From NCBI GenBank assembly GCA_910580005.1, contig CAJTXH010000011.1, positions 1-39,181 on the forward strand: a stretch of DNA of 39,181 bases. Reading direction: 5' to 3'. Position numbers and translations under genes: made by a program. The notes beneath the pieces are model-generated. The model made no database searches. It was given only the letters and a program-made list of their open reading frames with translations, and was not told the origin of the DNA. Shown here in pieces: positions 16,767-25,029 of the stretch. Numbering within the stretch: the first letter of the stretch is position 1; the number at the start of each line of letters is the position of its first letter. Source of the DNA: an uncultured Lachnospiraceae bacterium (GTDB lineage Bacteria; Bacillota; Clostridia; Lachnospirales; Lachnospiraceae).

Positions 16767-18335
16767 ATGAATGAAGATTTACGTATTGTATTAGAAATTG
16801 ATGAAAAAGGAAACGGGAACATGCAACTAAATGAAGACAGGTTCTTTTTAAATAAATTCCAGGGATACAGTAAAATATGTATCCAGTGCCATGATAATCC
16901 GGATGCAGATGCACTAGCATCCGGATATGCTTTATACAGGTATTTTGAAGAATGTGGCAAGCAAGCAGAGTTTATATATACAGGGCATAACCATATAACA
17001 AAACCAAATCTTTTACTGATGGTAAAGGAACTGGACATTCCTGTTAAATATGTAAAGGAACTTCCAGAGTGTGATATACTGCTTACAACGGACTGCCAGT
17101 ATGGTGCAGGCAATGTTACAAAGTTTGAAGCCAGGGCAGTTGCAATGATAGACCACCACCAGTGTGGTATTATGCAGAATGAGAATTATTATATAAGGAG
17201 CAATCTTGGAAGCTGTGCTACAGTAGTATGGGATTTATTAAGGGCAGTAGGATTTGATATAGATGCAGATATAAAGCTTTCTACAGCATTATATTATGGA
17301 TTGTACAGTGATACTAACCAGTTTGAGGAAATATACCATCCGCTTGATAAAGATATGAGGGACAGCCTTAATATTAATGAATCTCTTTTATTCAGGCTTA
17401 TGAATACAAATTTGTCATTAAGGGAGCTTAATATTGCAAGTGCAGCTCTTACTAAACAGGTATACTGCAAAGAAAATAAGTTTTCAGTAATAGAGGCAAG
17501 CGAGTGTGATCCTAATATATTAGGGATAATAAGCGATTTTGTAATACAGGTGGAAGAAGTTGATTTATGTGTTGCATTTAATCCAAATCCAGGCGGGTAT
17601 AAATTATCAGTCCGGAGTTGTATTAAGGAAGTAAAAGCAAATGAACTTGCTGGGTATTTATGTAAAGATATTGGCAATGGAGGCGGACATCTGACAAAAG
17701 CAGGCGGGTTTATTTCCAGCAACCTTTTTGATGCGGAATATAATGGTATATCACTTAAAGATTATTTAATTAACCAGATTAATAAATACCATAATGATTT
17801 TGAGGTTATTTATGCCAAGACATATGATATAGACCTGTCCAAGATGGAGAAGTACCAGAAGAAAGATGTGGTAATAGGGGTGGCGGCTGCCTCTGAATTT
17901 ATAAAAGAAGGAACTCCTGTACTTGTACGTACACTTGAAGGTGATGTAAACTTAAAAGTAGAAGAAGACCTTTATTTTATGATTGGAATAGAGGGTGAAG
18001 TATATCCAATACGCAAGGAAAAATTTGACAGGACATATAAATATGTTGAAGAAAGTCATGACATGGTTATGGAATATGCCCCGACTGTAAGAGATAATAT
18101 TTGTGGCAATGTATACCAGCTTATGAAATATATGAAAACATGTGTTGCAACAGGAAAAAGCATGGTTTATGCAAAAGAGCTGGAAACTAATGTAAAGGTA
18201 TTTACTGCATGGGATGAAGTAAAATATTACTGTGGCATGAAAGGTGATTTCCTAGTAGTACGTGAAGATGACAAACATGATATATACGTTGTGCGCAGGG
18301 ATATATTTTTTAAAACATATAAGAAAATATTTTAA
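16767..18335 (+). CDS. DHH family phosphoesterase with a duplicated C-terminal module
   Basis: A 522-residue cytoplasmic protein. Residues ~30-350 form a DHH/DHHA1 phosphoesterase: HDNPDAD (42-48), TTDCQYGAG, DHH (129-131) and the DHHA1 motif GNGGGHLTKAGG. Relatives cleave cyclic dinucleotides, pApA or short oligonucleotides with Mn2+. Residues ~375-522 hold two similar modules, ending VYPIRKEKFDRTYKYV and IYVVRRDIFFKTYKKIF, each after a beta-rich stretch (VLVRTLEGDVNLK; GDFLVVREDD). I read this as a tandem duplication that is not part of the standard enzyme. AAGGGG is 6 bases before the ATG. The TIR gene begins 31 bases after the stop, so the two are probably co-transcribed. The substrate is unknown. 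Confidence 0.85.
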   Translation: MNEDLRIVLEIDEKGNGNMQLNEDRFFLNKFQGYSKICIQCHDNPDADALASGYALYRYFEECGKQAEFIYTGHNHITKPNLLLMVKELDIPVKYVKELPECDILLTTDCQYGAGNVTKFEARAVAMIDHHQCGIMQNENYYIRSNLGSCATVVWDLLRAVGFDIDADIKLSTALYYGLYSDTNQFEEIYHPLDKDMRDSLNINESLLFRLMNTNLSLRELNIASAALTKQVYCKENKFSVIEASECDPNILGIISDFVIQVEEVDLCVAFNPNPGGYKLSVRSCIKEVKANELAGYLCKDIGNGGGHLTKAGGFISSNLFDAEYNGISLKDYLINQINKYHNDFEVIYAKTYDIDLSKMEKYQKKDVVIGVAAASEFIKEGTPVLVRTLEGDVNLKVEEDLYFMIGIEGEVYPIRKEKFDRTYKYVEESHDMVMEYAPTVRDNICGNVYQLMKYMKTCVATGKSMVYAKELETNVKVFTAWDEVKYYCGMKGDFLVVREDDKHDIYVVRRDIFFKTYKKIF

Positions 18336-18366
18336 AACAAGTAATCTGGCAGCATGGGGGATTATT

Positions 18367-21363
18367 ATGAAATATACAGCGTTTGTAAGCTACCGTCACG
18401 GGGGTATTGATGAAAAAGTAGCGATGCAGATACACAAAAATATAGAAAGATACCGTATACCATATAAACTTGCAAAGACACTTGGCAGGAAAAATATGGG
18501 CAAGATCTTCAGGGATTCAGAAGAATTAAAAGCGGCAAGCAATTTATCGGAAATAATCCGAAAAGCGCTTGATGAAACAGAGTGGCTTATAGTAATATGC
18601 ACAAAAAGGTTTAAAGATTCCCCCTGGTGTATGGAGGAGGTTGAGTATTTTATAAAAATACGTGGGCGTGAAAGGATTATTGTTATTCTTGTAGAAGGCG
18701 AACCAGCAGAAAGCTTTCCAAAGATACTTACTGAAATTGAGCAGGATGGTAAAATAATATCTATAGAGCCACTTGCAGTAGATATAAGAGGAAACTCAGA
18801 AAGCCAGATACTTAGAAACCTGAAACGTGAAAAATTCCGTTTTCTGGCAGGGATGCTTGAAGTTGATTATGATGACCTTAAACAGAGACAGAAAGAAAGA
18901 CAACGTAAATTTATTACATCAGTTACATCAGTTATTATGCTTTCAGTAGGAACATTTGCCATAGTAGTGGCAAGAAAGAACTTCCAGCTTAAAGAAGCAT
19001 ATTCGGCACTTGACCAGTCTATGCAGCAGACATTAAAAGGACAGTCTTATTATCTTGCAGAATATTCCAGTGAAGCTTATAACAACGGTGACAGAAAAAC
19101 TGCTGCCATGCTGGCACTTGAAGCACTTCCAGATAATTTAGAAAACCCTGGAAGGCCATATGTTGAAAGTGTAATGCGGTATCTTACAACAGCCCTTGGT
19201 GTATATGACTTTAATACTGGATATAAAACAGACAGGCTGTTTGATATGGAGCAGGAGGCATATGATACTAAAGTACAGGTGGGCAGTGACCAGAAAGTTA
19301 TCCTGGTTGAAAGGTATTATTCTGCTGCAAATAATATGTTGCAAAGGTATGTAGAGATTTATTCACTGGAAAACGGGGATAAGATTTGTTCATATAATGC
19401 AGGACCAATAAACAGGTCGTTTTACTCAGGGTATACAAGATGTTCATATCTGCTTTCTGACAGCAGTACGCTTATTTACACAGGGAAAGACGGGCTTGTA
19501 TCTGTAGATATATATACAGGAAAGGAAAATTTCCGTGCAAAAAATGCATCAGAATTAAAAATAAGCAGTAAGGAGGATTTAATTGTAACGATAGATTATG
19601 AAACAGGTACTCTTTATTCGTTTGATATGAAAGGTGACAATATACTTGAATGCAGCCTTGGTTCAGATATTGAGTATACTTTATATGATATAAGCCCTGA
19701 CAGCGGGGCGGCAGCTTTATCCGCTAATACTTCAAGGATAAATGGCATATTGCTTATTGATACAAAATCAGGTGAAAGCATGTTTTTTAACCAGCATGGC
19801 TTATGTGAAGGGGTGGGTTTTTCATCAGATACTAAACTGTGCTTTTTAAAAACTGATACAGAAGCAGGGCTTAAACATATTATTGAGTACAATATAGAAA
19901 AGGGTAAAGAAAATTATCTTTGTGATGCAGACTGGGACTTAAAAACTATGGAGATAACAGGCAGGCAGACATGTTTTTATTATCATGGGACAGAAATCTA
20001 TGAAGTAGATAACAAGTCAGGGGATGTTGTCTGGAAACATACATTTACATCAGAAATTATCTCAATAAGTACAGGTAATGGATGTCTGGGCATATCATGC
20101 GAAGATGGTTCAATATATTTCTATGAAACAGAGAATAAAAAACTTGTAAATACGCAGGCTGGGAATGAAGAACCATTTTATTTTGTATATATAAATGATA
20201 AATATGCCTGCCTTCGTGATTACTGGGGTAAATACATACGTATTTATAGTAGAAGCCAATTGGACAGGGAGGACGTGGAAAGCTGTTCTATTTTTGATAA
20301 TACAGACCAGCTTCCGGACAAATGGTATACCTGTTCAACATCTGGTGACAGCTTTTTAATGGGATTTGCAAGCGGCTCACAAAGGACATTTGAAATATTT
20401 GATGCTGGAAAGTTAAAACGCAGGAATACTACCCCTCTTTCAGACTTGGGTTACTCATCATTTGAAAACCTTACAATAGATATACCAGACAGCCAGCATT
20501 TCAGCATACGTGATTATGGCACGGATGAAAACAGGCACTATGATATAGACAGTAAAAAGGTGCTTATGGAATATAATGAAAATTCATATTATTATTATAA
20601 TGAAGATAATTCTGTTGTATTTATATCAGATAATAATGATTTAGTAAAATATAATGCTGCCACTGGGGATATAATGGAAACTTTTTATATACCACAAGGC
20701 TATGATAAAGGAGTATGTATTGATAATTATAAAATATTCAGCAGCAATAACCAGATTTGTATACAGAATACCAAAGATGGGAAAGAAAAGATTATAAAGG
20801 ATGCAGAATTATATTCATTCCATGAAGAACGTGGGCTGGTATTTTACAGGAATGGGGATGGCACGGGCTGGTATGTTTATTCGCTTAAAGATGGCAAAGT
20901 GGTATGCAGTGGTAATCCGGGAAGCTATTCCTGTACAATGTTTTTTGGCGGCGGAAGGTACTTCCTGAATGATTACAGCGAAGTTTATGATATGGAAAAC
21001 TGGAAAAAAGTCCTTGACTTGTCATTAATAAGCAATGGTGTATATGGTGTACAGACAACAGACAGCCTTCCATATTTTGTGGTATGGTACCAGGACAGCG
21101 ATGCTAAAAGCACAGGTAAAACAAAAGGTTCTAATATAGCGTATCTTTATAATAAGGAAAATGCCGGGGAGGTAGTGGCAGAAATACCAAATTATGTTGC
21201 AACAACAAGTGATGGCAAAATAATAGTGTATGATGGTGCACATACTTTATATAAAGTGCCGCTTTACACAGCAGAAGACATAATTGCCAGGGCAAAAGAG
21301 TATGTTGGGGATTCAAAGTTTACAGATTACCAGAAGGATAAATACCATTTATTTACAGATTAG
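18367..21363 (+). CDS. TIR domain, transmembrane helix, beta-propeller protein
   Basis: A 998-residue receptor-like protein. Residues 1-~145 are a TIR domain: TAFVSYRHGG (strand A/box 1), KIFRDSEELKAASNLSEIIRKAL and the motif DSPWCMEEVEYF. In the TIR family the second Glu of WCxxE (Glu91 here) is the NADase catalytic residue. After a charged segment (residues 165-181) there is one TM helix (ITSVTSVIMLSVGTFAIVVA, ~183-202). The remaining ~790 residues are repeated beta-rich WD40/quinoprotein-like stretches (FDMKGDNILECSLGSD, VDNKSGDVVWKHTF, YDMENWKKVLDLS), probably extracellular by the positive-inside rule. The ATG follows GGGGG (18356-18360). Upstream in-frame codons from 18262 lie inside the DHH gene. 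Function, NAD cleavage and signal are inferred; architecture is clear. Confidence 0.85.
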   Translation: MKYTAFVSYRHGGIDEKVAMQIHKNIERYRIPYKLAKTLGRKNMGKIFRDSEELKAASNLSEIIRKALDETEWLIVICTKRFKDSPWCMEEVEYFIKIRGRERIIVILVEGEPAESFPKILTEIEQDGKIISIEPLAVDIRGNSESQILRNLKREKFRFLAGMLEVDYDDLKQRQKERQRKFITSVTSVIMLSVGTFAIVVARKNFQLKEAYSALDQSMQQTLKGQSYYLAEYSSEAYNNGDRKTAAMLALEALPDNLENPGRPYVESVMRYLTTALGVYDFNTGYKTDRLFDMEQEAYDTKVQVGSDQKVILVERYYSAANNMLQRYVEIYSLENGDKICSYNAGPINRSFYSGYTRCSYLLSDSSTLIYTGKDGLVSVDIYTGKENFRAKNASELKISSKEDLIVTIDYETGTLYSFDMKGDNILECSLGSDIEYTLYDISPDSGAAALSANTSRINGILLIDTKSGESMFFNQHGLCEGVGFSSDTKLCFLKTDTEAGLKHIIEYNIEKGKENYLCDADWDLKTMEITGRQTCFYYHGTEIYEVDNKSGDVVWKHTFTSEIISISTGNGCLGISCEDGSIYFYETENKKLVNTQAGNEEPFYFVYINDKYACLRDYWGKYIRIYSRSQLDREDVESCSIFDNTDQLPDKWYTCSTSGDSFLMGFASGSQRTFEIFDAGKLKRRNTTPLSDLGYSSFENLTIDIPDSQHFSIRDYGTDENRHYDIDSKKVLMEYNENSYYYYNEDNSVVFISDNNDLVKYNAATGDIMETFYIPQGYDKGVCIDNYKIFSSNNQICIQNTKDGKEKIIKDAELYSFHEERGLVFYRNGDGTGWYVYSLKDGKVVCSGNPGSYSCTMFFGGGRYFLNDYSEVYDMENWKKVLDLSLISNGVYGVQTTDSLPYFVVWYQDSDAKSTGKTKGSNIAYLYNKENAGEVVAEIPNYVATTSDGKIIVYDGAHTLYKVPLYTAEDIIARAKEYVGDSKFTDYQKDKYHLFTD

Positions 21364-21403
21364 TATATAGCATAAGTTTTATTGGAAAGGTTTGGTTATA
21401 AAC

Positions 21404-22216
21404 ATGATTACAAAGGATATAGATTATTTTGATTTAGAGCAGATAGCAGAATCAGGGCAGTGCTTCAGATGGAAGAAGCTGGATAATTATAAATACCGTA
21501 TACCTGCATTTGGCAGCTGCCTTGAAATAGCACAGACAGGAAGCCGTTTTGAGCTTTCATGCACAGAAGAGGAGTTTAAGCATGTCTGGTATAATTACTT
21601 TGACCTTAGCACTGATTATAAAGGTCTTATACAACGTATAGACAGCAATGATGTATTTTTAACAAAGGCAGCAGAATATGGAAAAGGCATAAGGATACTT
21701 AACCAGGATATCTGGGAAACAATTATTTCATTTATTATATCACAAAATAATAATATACCACGCATAAAAAAGGGAATAGAGTCAGTATGCAGCAAGTATA
21801 TGCGGCAAAGTGAGGTACTAAAAGGTACAGATATTTATATGATACCTTATTTTGAAGACATAGAAAAAAATGGTGGAAGGGAAAGTCTTTCCGGACTTGG
21901 GCTTGGATACCGTGATGAATATATATGGGGTATTTGCAGTTACCAGAGCCAGTCGCCAGAATTTATAGAAGAACTTTTAAAACTGGACTATGAAGCTTCC
22001 ATGAAATACCTTATGGGCTTTAAAGGCATAGGAAAAAAGGTAGCTAACTGCATCTGCCTGTTCGGGCTCCATCATCTTGATGCATGCCCTGTAGATGTAT
22101 GGATGAAAAAAGTAATAGATGAAGAGTATGGCGGTTTAATGCCGGCGTGGATGACAGACCCATATGCAGGGGTATACCAGCAGTATACATTTTTTTATAA
22201 AAGGGAGAAGAAGTAA
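21404..22216 (+). CDS. OGG1-type DNA glycosylase/AP lyase (HhH-GPD)
   Basis: A 270-residue base-excision repair enzyme. The N-terminal OGG_N-like domain contains ESGQCFRWKK. The HhH-GPD domain includes IWETIISFIISQNNNIPRI and the helix-hairpin-helix GFKGIGKKVANCICLFGL. By alignment with human OGG1 (Lys249 and Asp268), the catalytic Lys is Lys212 and the Asp is Asp231 in CPVDVWMK. It should remove 8-oxoguanine or related lesions. ATG 21404 is preferred; an in-frame TTG at 21392 is only 1 base after the GGAAAGG site, while the ATG is 13 bases from it. It begins 40 bases after the TIR gene and probably shares its transcript. Confidence 0.88.
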   Translation: MITKDIDYFDLEQIAESGQCFRWKKLDNYKYRIPAFGSCLEIAQTGSRFELSCTEEEFKHVWYNYFDLSTDYKGLIQRIDSNDVFLTKAAEYGKGIRILNQDIWETIISFIISQNNNIPRIKKGIESVCSKYMRQSEVLKGTDIYMIPYFEDIEKNGGRESLSGLGLGYRDEYIWGICSYQSQSPEFIEELLKLDYEASMKYLMGFKGIGKKVANCICLFGLHHLDACPVDVWMKKVIDEEYGGLMPAWMTDPYAGVYQQYTFFYKREKK

Positions 22217-22224
22217 GGGGAAAA

Positions 22225-22255
22225 AGAAAGGGAACACAGTATACGTTCCCTTTCT
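22225..22255. terminator. Bidirectional terminator between convergent genes
   Basis: AGAAAGGGAAC / GTTCCCTTTCT forms a perfect 11-bp stem with a 9-base loop between the glycosylase and the minus-strand aminotransferase. The minus strand has the better T-run; the plus strand has TTTCTGGATTT. Confidence 0.8.
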
Positions 22256-22259
22256 GGAT

Positions 22260-23360
22260 TTATTTCTGAAGTGTTTCTGTAATAACTTTAAGAAGTGCAT
22301 TATTTTCTTCTGGCTTCATAAAACAAAACCTTATAAATTTATTATCAAGAAATGGAAAAGTTGAACAATCCCTTATCATAAGCCCTTTTTTAATTGCTTC
22401 CTCAAATAAATCTCCTGATGTAATATTATCTTTTAATATTTGAAGCAGTATAAAATTTGCATTTGGCCTGTAGTATTTTATTTCTGGAATTTTTTCTAAA
22501 ATCCTGCATATCCGTTTACGTTCTGACGAAACCAGTTCCTTTGTTTTCTGTATATACTCTGTGTCATTAAACATTATTTCACCAGCAATAGCAGCAAGTG
22601 AGTTAATGGTCCATGGGTTCTTACGGCTGTCTATTTCTTTAAGAAGCTGGTGGTTTCCACAGACAGCATATCCAAGGCGCAGCCCTGGCGCAGCGAAGAA
22701 TTTGGAAATTCCACGTAGTATAATTATATTATTATAGTATTCAGTAAGTGGTATGGAAGTAATGTTTTCATAGTCATCTGAAAACTCAACATATGTTTCA
22801 TCAACCATTACAAAGATCCCTTTTTCTTTACAAATATCAAGTATTTTACGCATAACAGGCCTGTCAATTTGTGAGGACGTAGGGTTGTTTGGATTGCAGA
22901 TTACAAATAAATCTGTTTTTGATGTTAATGATTTGGCAAGTGCGTCAAAATTTAAGTTAAAATCATCATATTCCTGTAAACGGAAGTAATGTGAACGTCC
23001 GTTATAAAGTGCAATTTCATGTTCATATTCAGAATACGTAGGGCCTGCAATCAAAGCTTTAGAAGGTTTTAAAATCTGTATAACAAGTGAAATAAGTTCA
23101 GTTGAGCCATTACCAGTAAGGATATTCCTGTAATCTGTATGAACGTATTCTGCAATGCATTTGCGCAGGGATGTGTACTCCCTGTCAGGATAAGTAGTAA
23201 TCGCATCAATATGGGAAGAAAGTTCTTCACGCAGCCTGTATGAAATTCCAAGTGGGTTTACATTAGCAGAAAAACTTGTAATATCTTCTTTTTTAATGCC
23301 ATATGCTGCTTCGATTTTTTCAAGGTCGCTTCCATGAAAATGTTCTTTGTGCTCTAACAA
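22260..23360 (-). CDS. PLP-dependent aminotransferase family protein, CobD/HisC-like
   Basis: A 366-residue fold-type I PLP enzyme. The opening HGSD and SANVNPLG are typical of threonine-phosphate decarboxylase (CobD) and the related HisC group. Motifs are GNGSTELI (phosphate site, ~83-90), CNPNNPT (155-161), DETY (187-190), the Schiff-base Lys220 in GISKFFAAPGLRLGY, and RFCF near the end for the substrate carboxylate Arg. It makes either aminopropanol phosphate for cobalamin or catalyses histidinol-phosphate-type transamination; no cobalamin or histidine genes are nearby, so this is undecided. The start is TTG at 23360, 9 bases after AAAGGA. Any internal ATG would remove the conserved HGSD. 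Confidence 0.82.
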   Translation of the reverse strand: MLEHKEHFHGSDLEKIEAAYGIKKEDITSFSANVNPLGISYRLREELSSHIDAITTYPDREYTSLRKCIAEYVHTDYRNILTGNGSTELISLVIQILKPSKALIAGPTYSEYEHEIALYNGRSHYFRLQEYDDFNLNFDALAKSLTSKTDLFVICNPNNPTSSQIDRPVMRKILDICKEKGIFVMVDETYVEFSDDYENITSIPLTEYYNNIIILRGISKFFAAPGLRLGYAVCGNHQLLKEIDSRKNPWTINSLAAIAGEIMFNDTEYIQKTKELVSSERKRICRILEKIPEIKYYRPNANFILLQILKDNITSGDLFEEAIKKGLMIRDCSTFPFLDNKFIRFCFMKPEENNALLKVITETLQK

Positions 23361-23442
23361 ATGAACCAGTCCTTTCTGTAAGAAAAATCTAATTGTATAA
23401 AATTAAAAATAGTATAGACATCTTTGGATATAATGTCAAGGA

Positions 23443-23752
23443 CACGTCCGTTTCACAAATTTCCAGTTATCCTGTGTTTGTGTAAAAACGGACGGTTCCC
23501 GTGCCAGAGCCATAATATTCCGTACAGGGGCACGCTTCCGCTACGGTGGCATACGCAGTGGCGCATAAAATCCCAATGTTACAAAAAAACTAGCATTTTT
23601 TGTAACATTGGGGACGGGATTTAAACGCCGGCGATGCCAAAGTACCCCTTTTACGGAATATTGCTGGCATCTGGTACAAGAAACCTGTCATCATAAATTT
23701 ATAGTAAAACCCAAAATAATAAGATAACTGGAAATTTTATGAAACGGACGTG
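23443..23752 (+). repeat. Long-hairpin dispersed element, copy D (most complete)
   Basis: The outer ends are inverted: CACGTCCGTTTCA at left and TGAAACGGACGTG at right, joined to AAATTTCCAGTTATC and GATAACTGGAAATTT. This makes terminal inverted repeats of about 28-30 bases around a 279-base core. The interior pairs along nearly its whole length. The apex is AATGTTACAAAAAA / TTTTTTGTAACATT, different in sequence from copies B and C but still fully paired. It sits between the minus-strand aminotransferase promoter region and the decaying island. No coding capacity is seen. Confidence 0.88.
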
Positions 23753-23937
23753 AGAAATGGAGGGCATTTACGGAGTGACCGAAAGTTTCTCTTAAAGGTG
23801 CACAAGGGGAATTACAGAATGGAATCAGTAGATAGAATCGGAGAAGCAGAATGATTTGAAAGGGCAGAAATATAAAATAGAAAAATCATTAGAACGATAA
23901 GGAATGTGGGGTGTGGCGGTTGCTATGCCCTATATTT
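23753..23937. other. Gene-free stretch between hairpin element and GNAT gene
   Basis: About 185 bases with no open frame of note, no RNA gene and no hairpin. A few codon-like runs read in different frames suggest eroded coding sequence, but nothing is recognisable. With copy D it accounts for the 656-base gap between flanking genes. Confidence 0.4.
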
Positions 23938-23940
23938 TTG

Positions 23941-23969
23941 TAGAAAATAGAAGGTAAGAGTGCTATAAT
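23941..23969 (+). promoter_or_regulatory. Extended -10 promoter of the GNAT gene
   Basis: TAGAAA (23941-23946), a 17-base spacer, then TGCTATAAT with a perfect -10 (23964-23969) and the TGn extension, 48 bases before the start codon. Confidence 0.6.
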
Positions 23970-24016
23970 TAAAACATGAAAGATATGAATAAATCAGTAT
24001 TTGGCGAGGTAAGAGT

Positions 24017-24478
24017 ATGTTATATACAATGGCAACATCTGTTATGGCAGAAGAGATACAAAATGTTTTACATACAACAATTAAGACGGTCTATTCAAAG
24101 TATTATCCAAAAGAAGTAGTAGATTTTTTTTGTAAACACCATAACCGGGAACATATTTTAGAGGGTGTAGCTTCGGGGAATATGGGGGTATTATTAGATG
24201 GCCAAACGATTGTGGGAACAGGATGTTTCGACAATAACCATATCACAGGACTATATGTATTACCTTGTTTTCAGAATCAAGGTTGTGGGTCACAGATTTT
24301 AGATTGTTTAGAAACAGAAATTGCAAAAAATTCTCCTGTTGCTCTCTTGGATGCGTCACTTCCTGCTGTGTTTTTATATGAGCATAGAGGATATAAAACG
24401 GTAGGGCATGGCGTTCTTGAATTAGAGAATGATGTTAAGTTGGTTTATGAAATCATGGAGAAAAAAATGAAAGATTAA
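24017..24478 (+). CDS. GNAT family N-acetyltransferase
   Basis: A 153-residue acetyltransferase of the GCN5-related fold. Acetyl-CoA motif A is clear at about residues 78-98: ITGLYVLPCFQNQGCGSQIL, with the QxxGxG-type pyrophosphate loop. Motif B follows as LLDASLPAVFLYEHRGYKTVG, ending in the usual beta-bulge tyrosine region. The acceptor (amino acid, peptide, drug or polyamine) cannot be told. GAGGT precedes the ATG, and an extended -10 promoter lies upstream. It appears intact, unlike the next three loci downstream, so it may be the only functional gene of this small island. Confidence 0.88.
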   Translation: MLYTMATSVMAEEIQNVLHTTIKTVYSKYYPKEVVDFFCKHHNREHILEGVASGNMGVLLDGQTIVGTGCFDNNHITGLYVLPCFQNQGCGSQILDCLETEIAKNSPVALLDASLPAVFLYEHRGYKTVGHGVLELENDVKLVYEIMEKKMKD

Positions 24479-24487
24479 CTGTAGTAA

Positions 24488-24783
24488 AAAATCCAGTTTG
24501 TTAAGATGGTTGATAGAACTATAAGGAAATATAATGCAAACTTAAAAAAAAGGTAAAAATTGATTATAAAAAGTGCATTTCATGTGGCAGATGTTCCCAG
24601 ATTTGCCCTATGGTAAATATTAAAATGATTGAAAATAAGCCTATGCCGCAAAATAGATGTACCTGTTGTTATAGGTGTTTTAGTAGTTGCCCTAAAAAAG
24701 CAATAACATTGATAGGTAATAAAGTGATAGAGCAGTCTGTTATTGATAAATATCTAAATGTTATTTTGCAAAATAAAGAATAA
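24488..24783 (+). pseudogene. Truncated EFR1-type 2[4Fe-4S] ferredoxin with a poly-A frameshift
   Basis: One frame gives KIQFVKMVDRTIRKYNANLKK up to an A8 tract at 24544-24551. The next frame gives VKIDYKKCISCGRCSQICP, then CTCCYRCFSSCPKKAI and LQNKE, stop. These are two complete CxxCxxCxxxCP iron-sulfur sites, and the combined protein matches the C-terminal third of EFR1-family flavodoxin-ferredoxins. The flavodoxin-like N-terminal part is missing. In the ferredoxin frame there is no standard start codon after the upstream stop (24532-24534). One lost A in the homopolymer accounts for the shift. It is a remnant, not a functional gene, unless rare ATT initiation after AAAAGG (24550) is used. 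Confidence 0.7.
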
Positions 24784-24794
24784 TGGAGAAAAAT

Positions 24795-25029
24795 ATGGCA
24801 GAATTAACATTAATGATAAATATTGGCAGATAAATGGAAAAAGCTTACATCTGTTGGTATTGAATCTTCTGAAAAACTTATTGAGATAGGCGCAAAGGAC
24901 GCATTTCTAAAGTTAAAGCAAAAATATCCGAATGTATGTCTTGTGAATTTGTATACATCAGAGGGTGCAATTCATAATATAGAATTTAACAGTCTTTCAG
25001 AAGATAAGAAAAAAGAACTACCAGCATAA
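24795..25029 (+). pseudogene. TfoX C-terminal-domain protein, broken by nonsense and frameshift
   Basis: ATG 24795 has GGAG 6 bases upstream and gives MAELTLMINIGR, then a TAA at 24831. A shifted frame continues as KKLTSVGIESSEKLIEIGAKDAFLKLKQKYPNVCL, then YTSEGAIHNIEF and the stop at 25029. Joined, they match small TfoX C-terminal (helix-hairpin-helix-like) proteins of ~80-90 residues, with the typical NIG...LxxVGI...LxxIGAxxAFLxLK. The family is linked to competence regulation in proteobacteria; its role in Firmicutes is unclear. A TTG at 24823 could in principle start a 68-residue remnant, but the first helix would be lost. Confidence 0.7.

Noticed and set aside
18262..18366. Upstream extension of the TIR protein
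   Set aside because: It lies within the DHH gene, has no ribosome site, and the TIR domain begins right at ATG 18367 after GGGGG.
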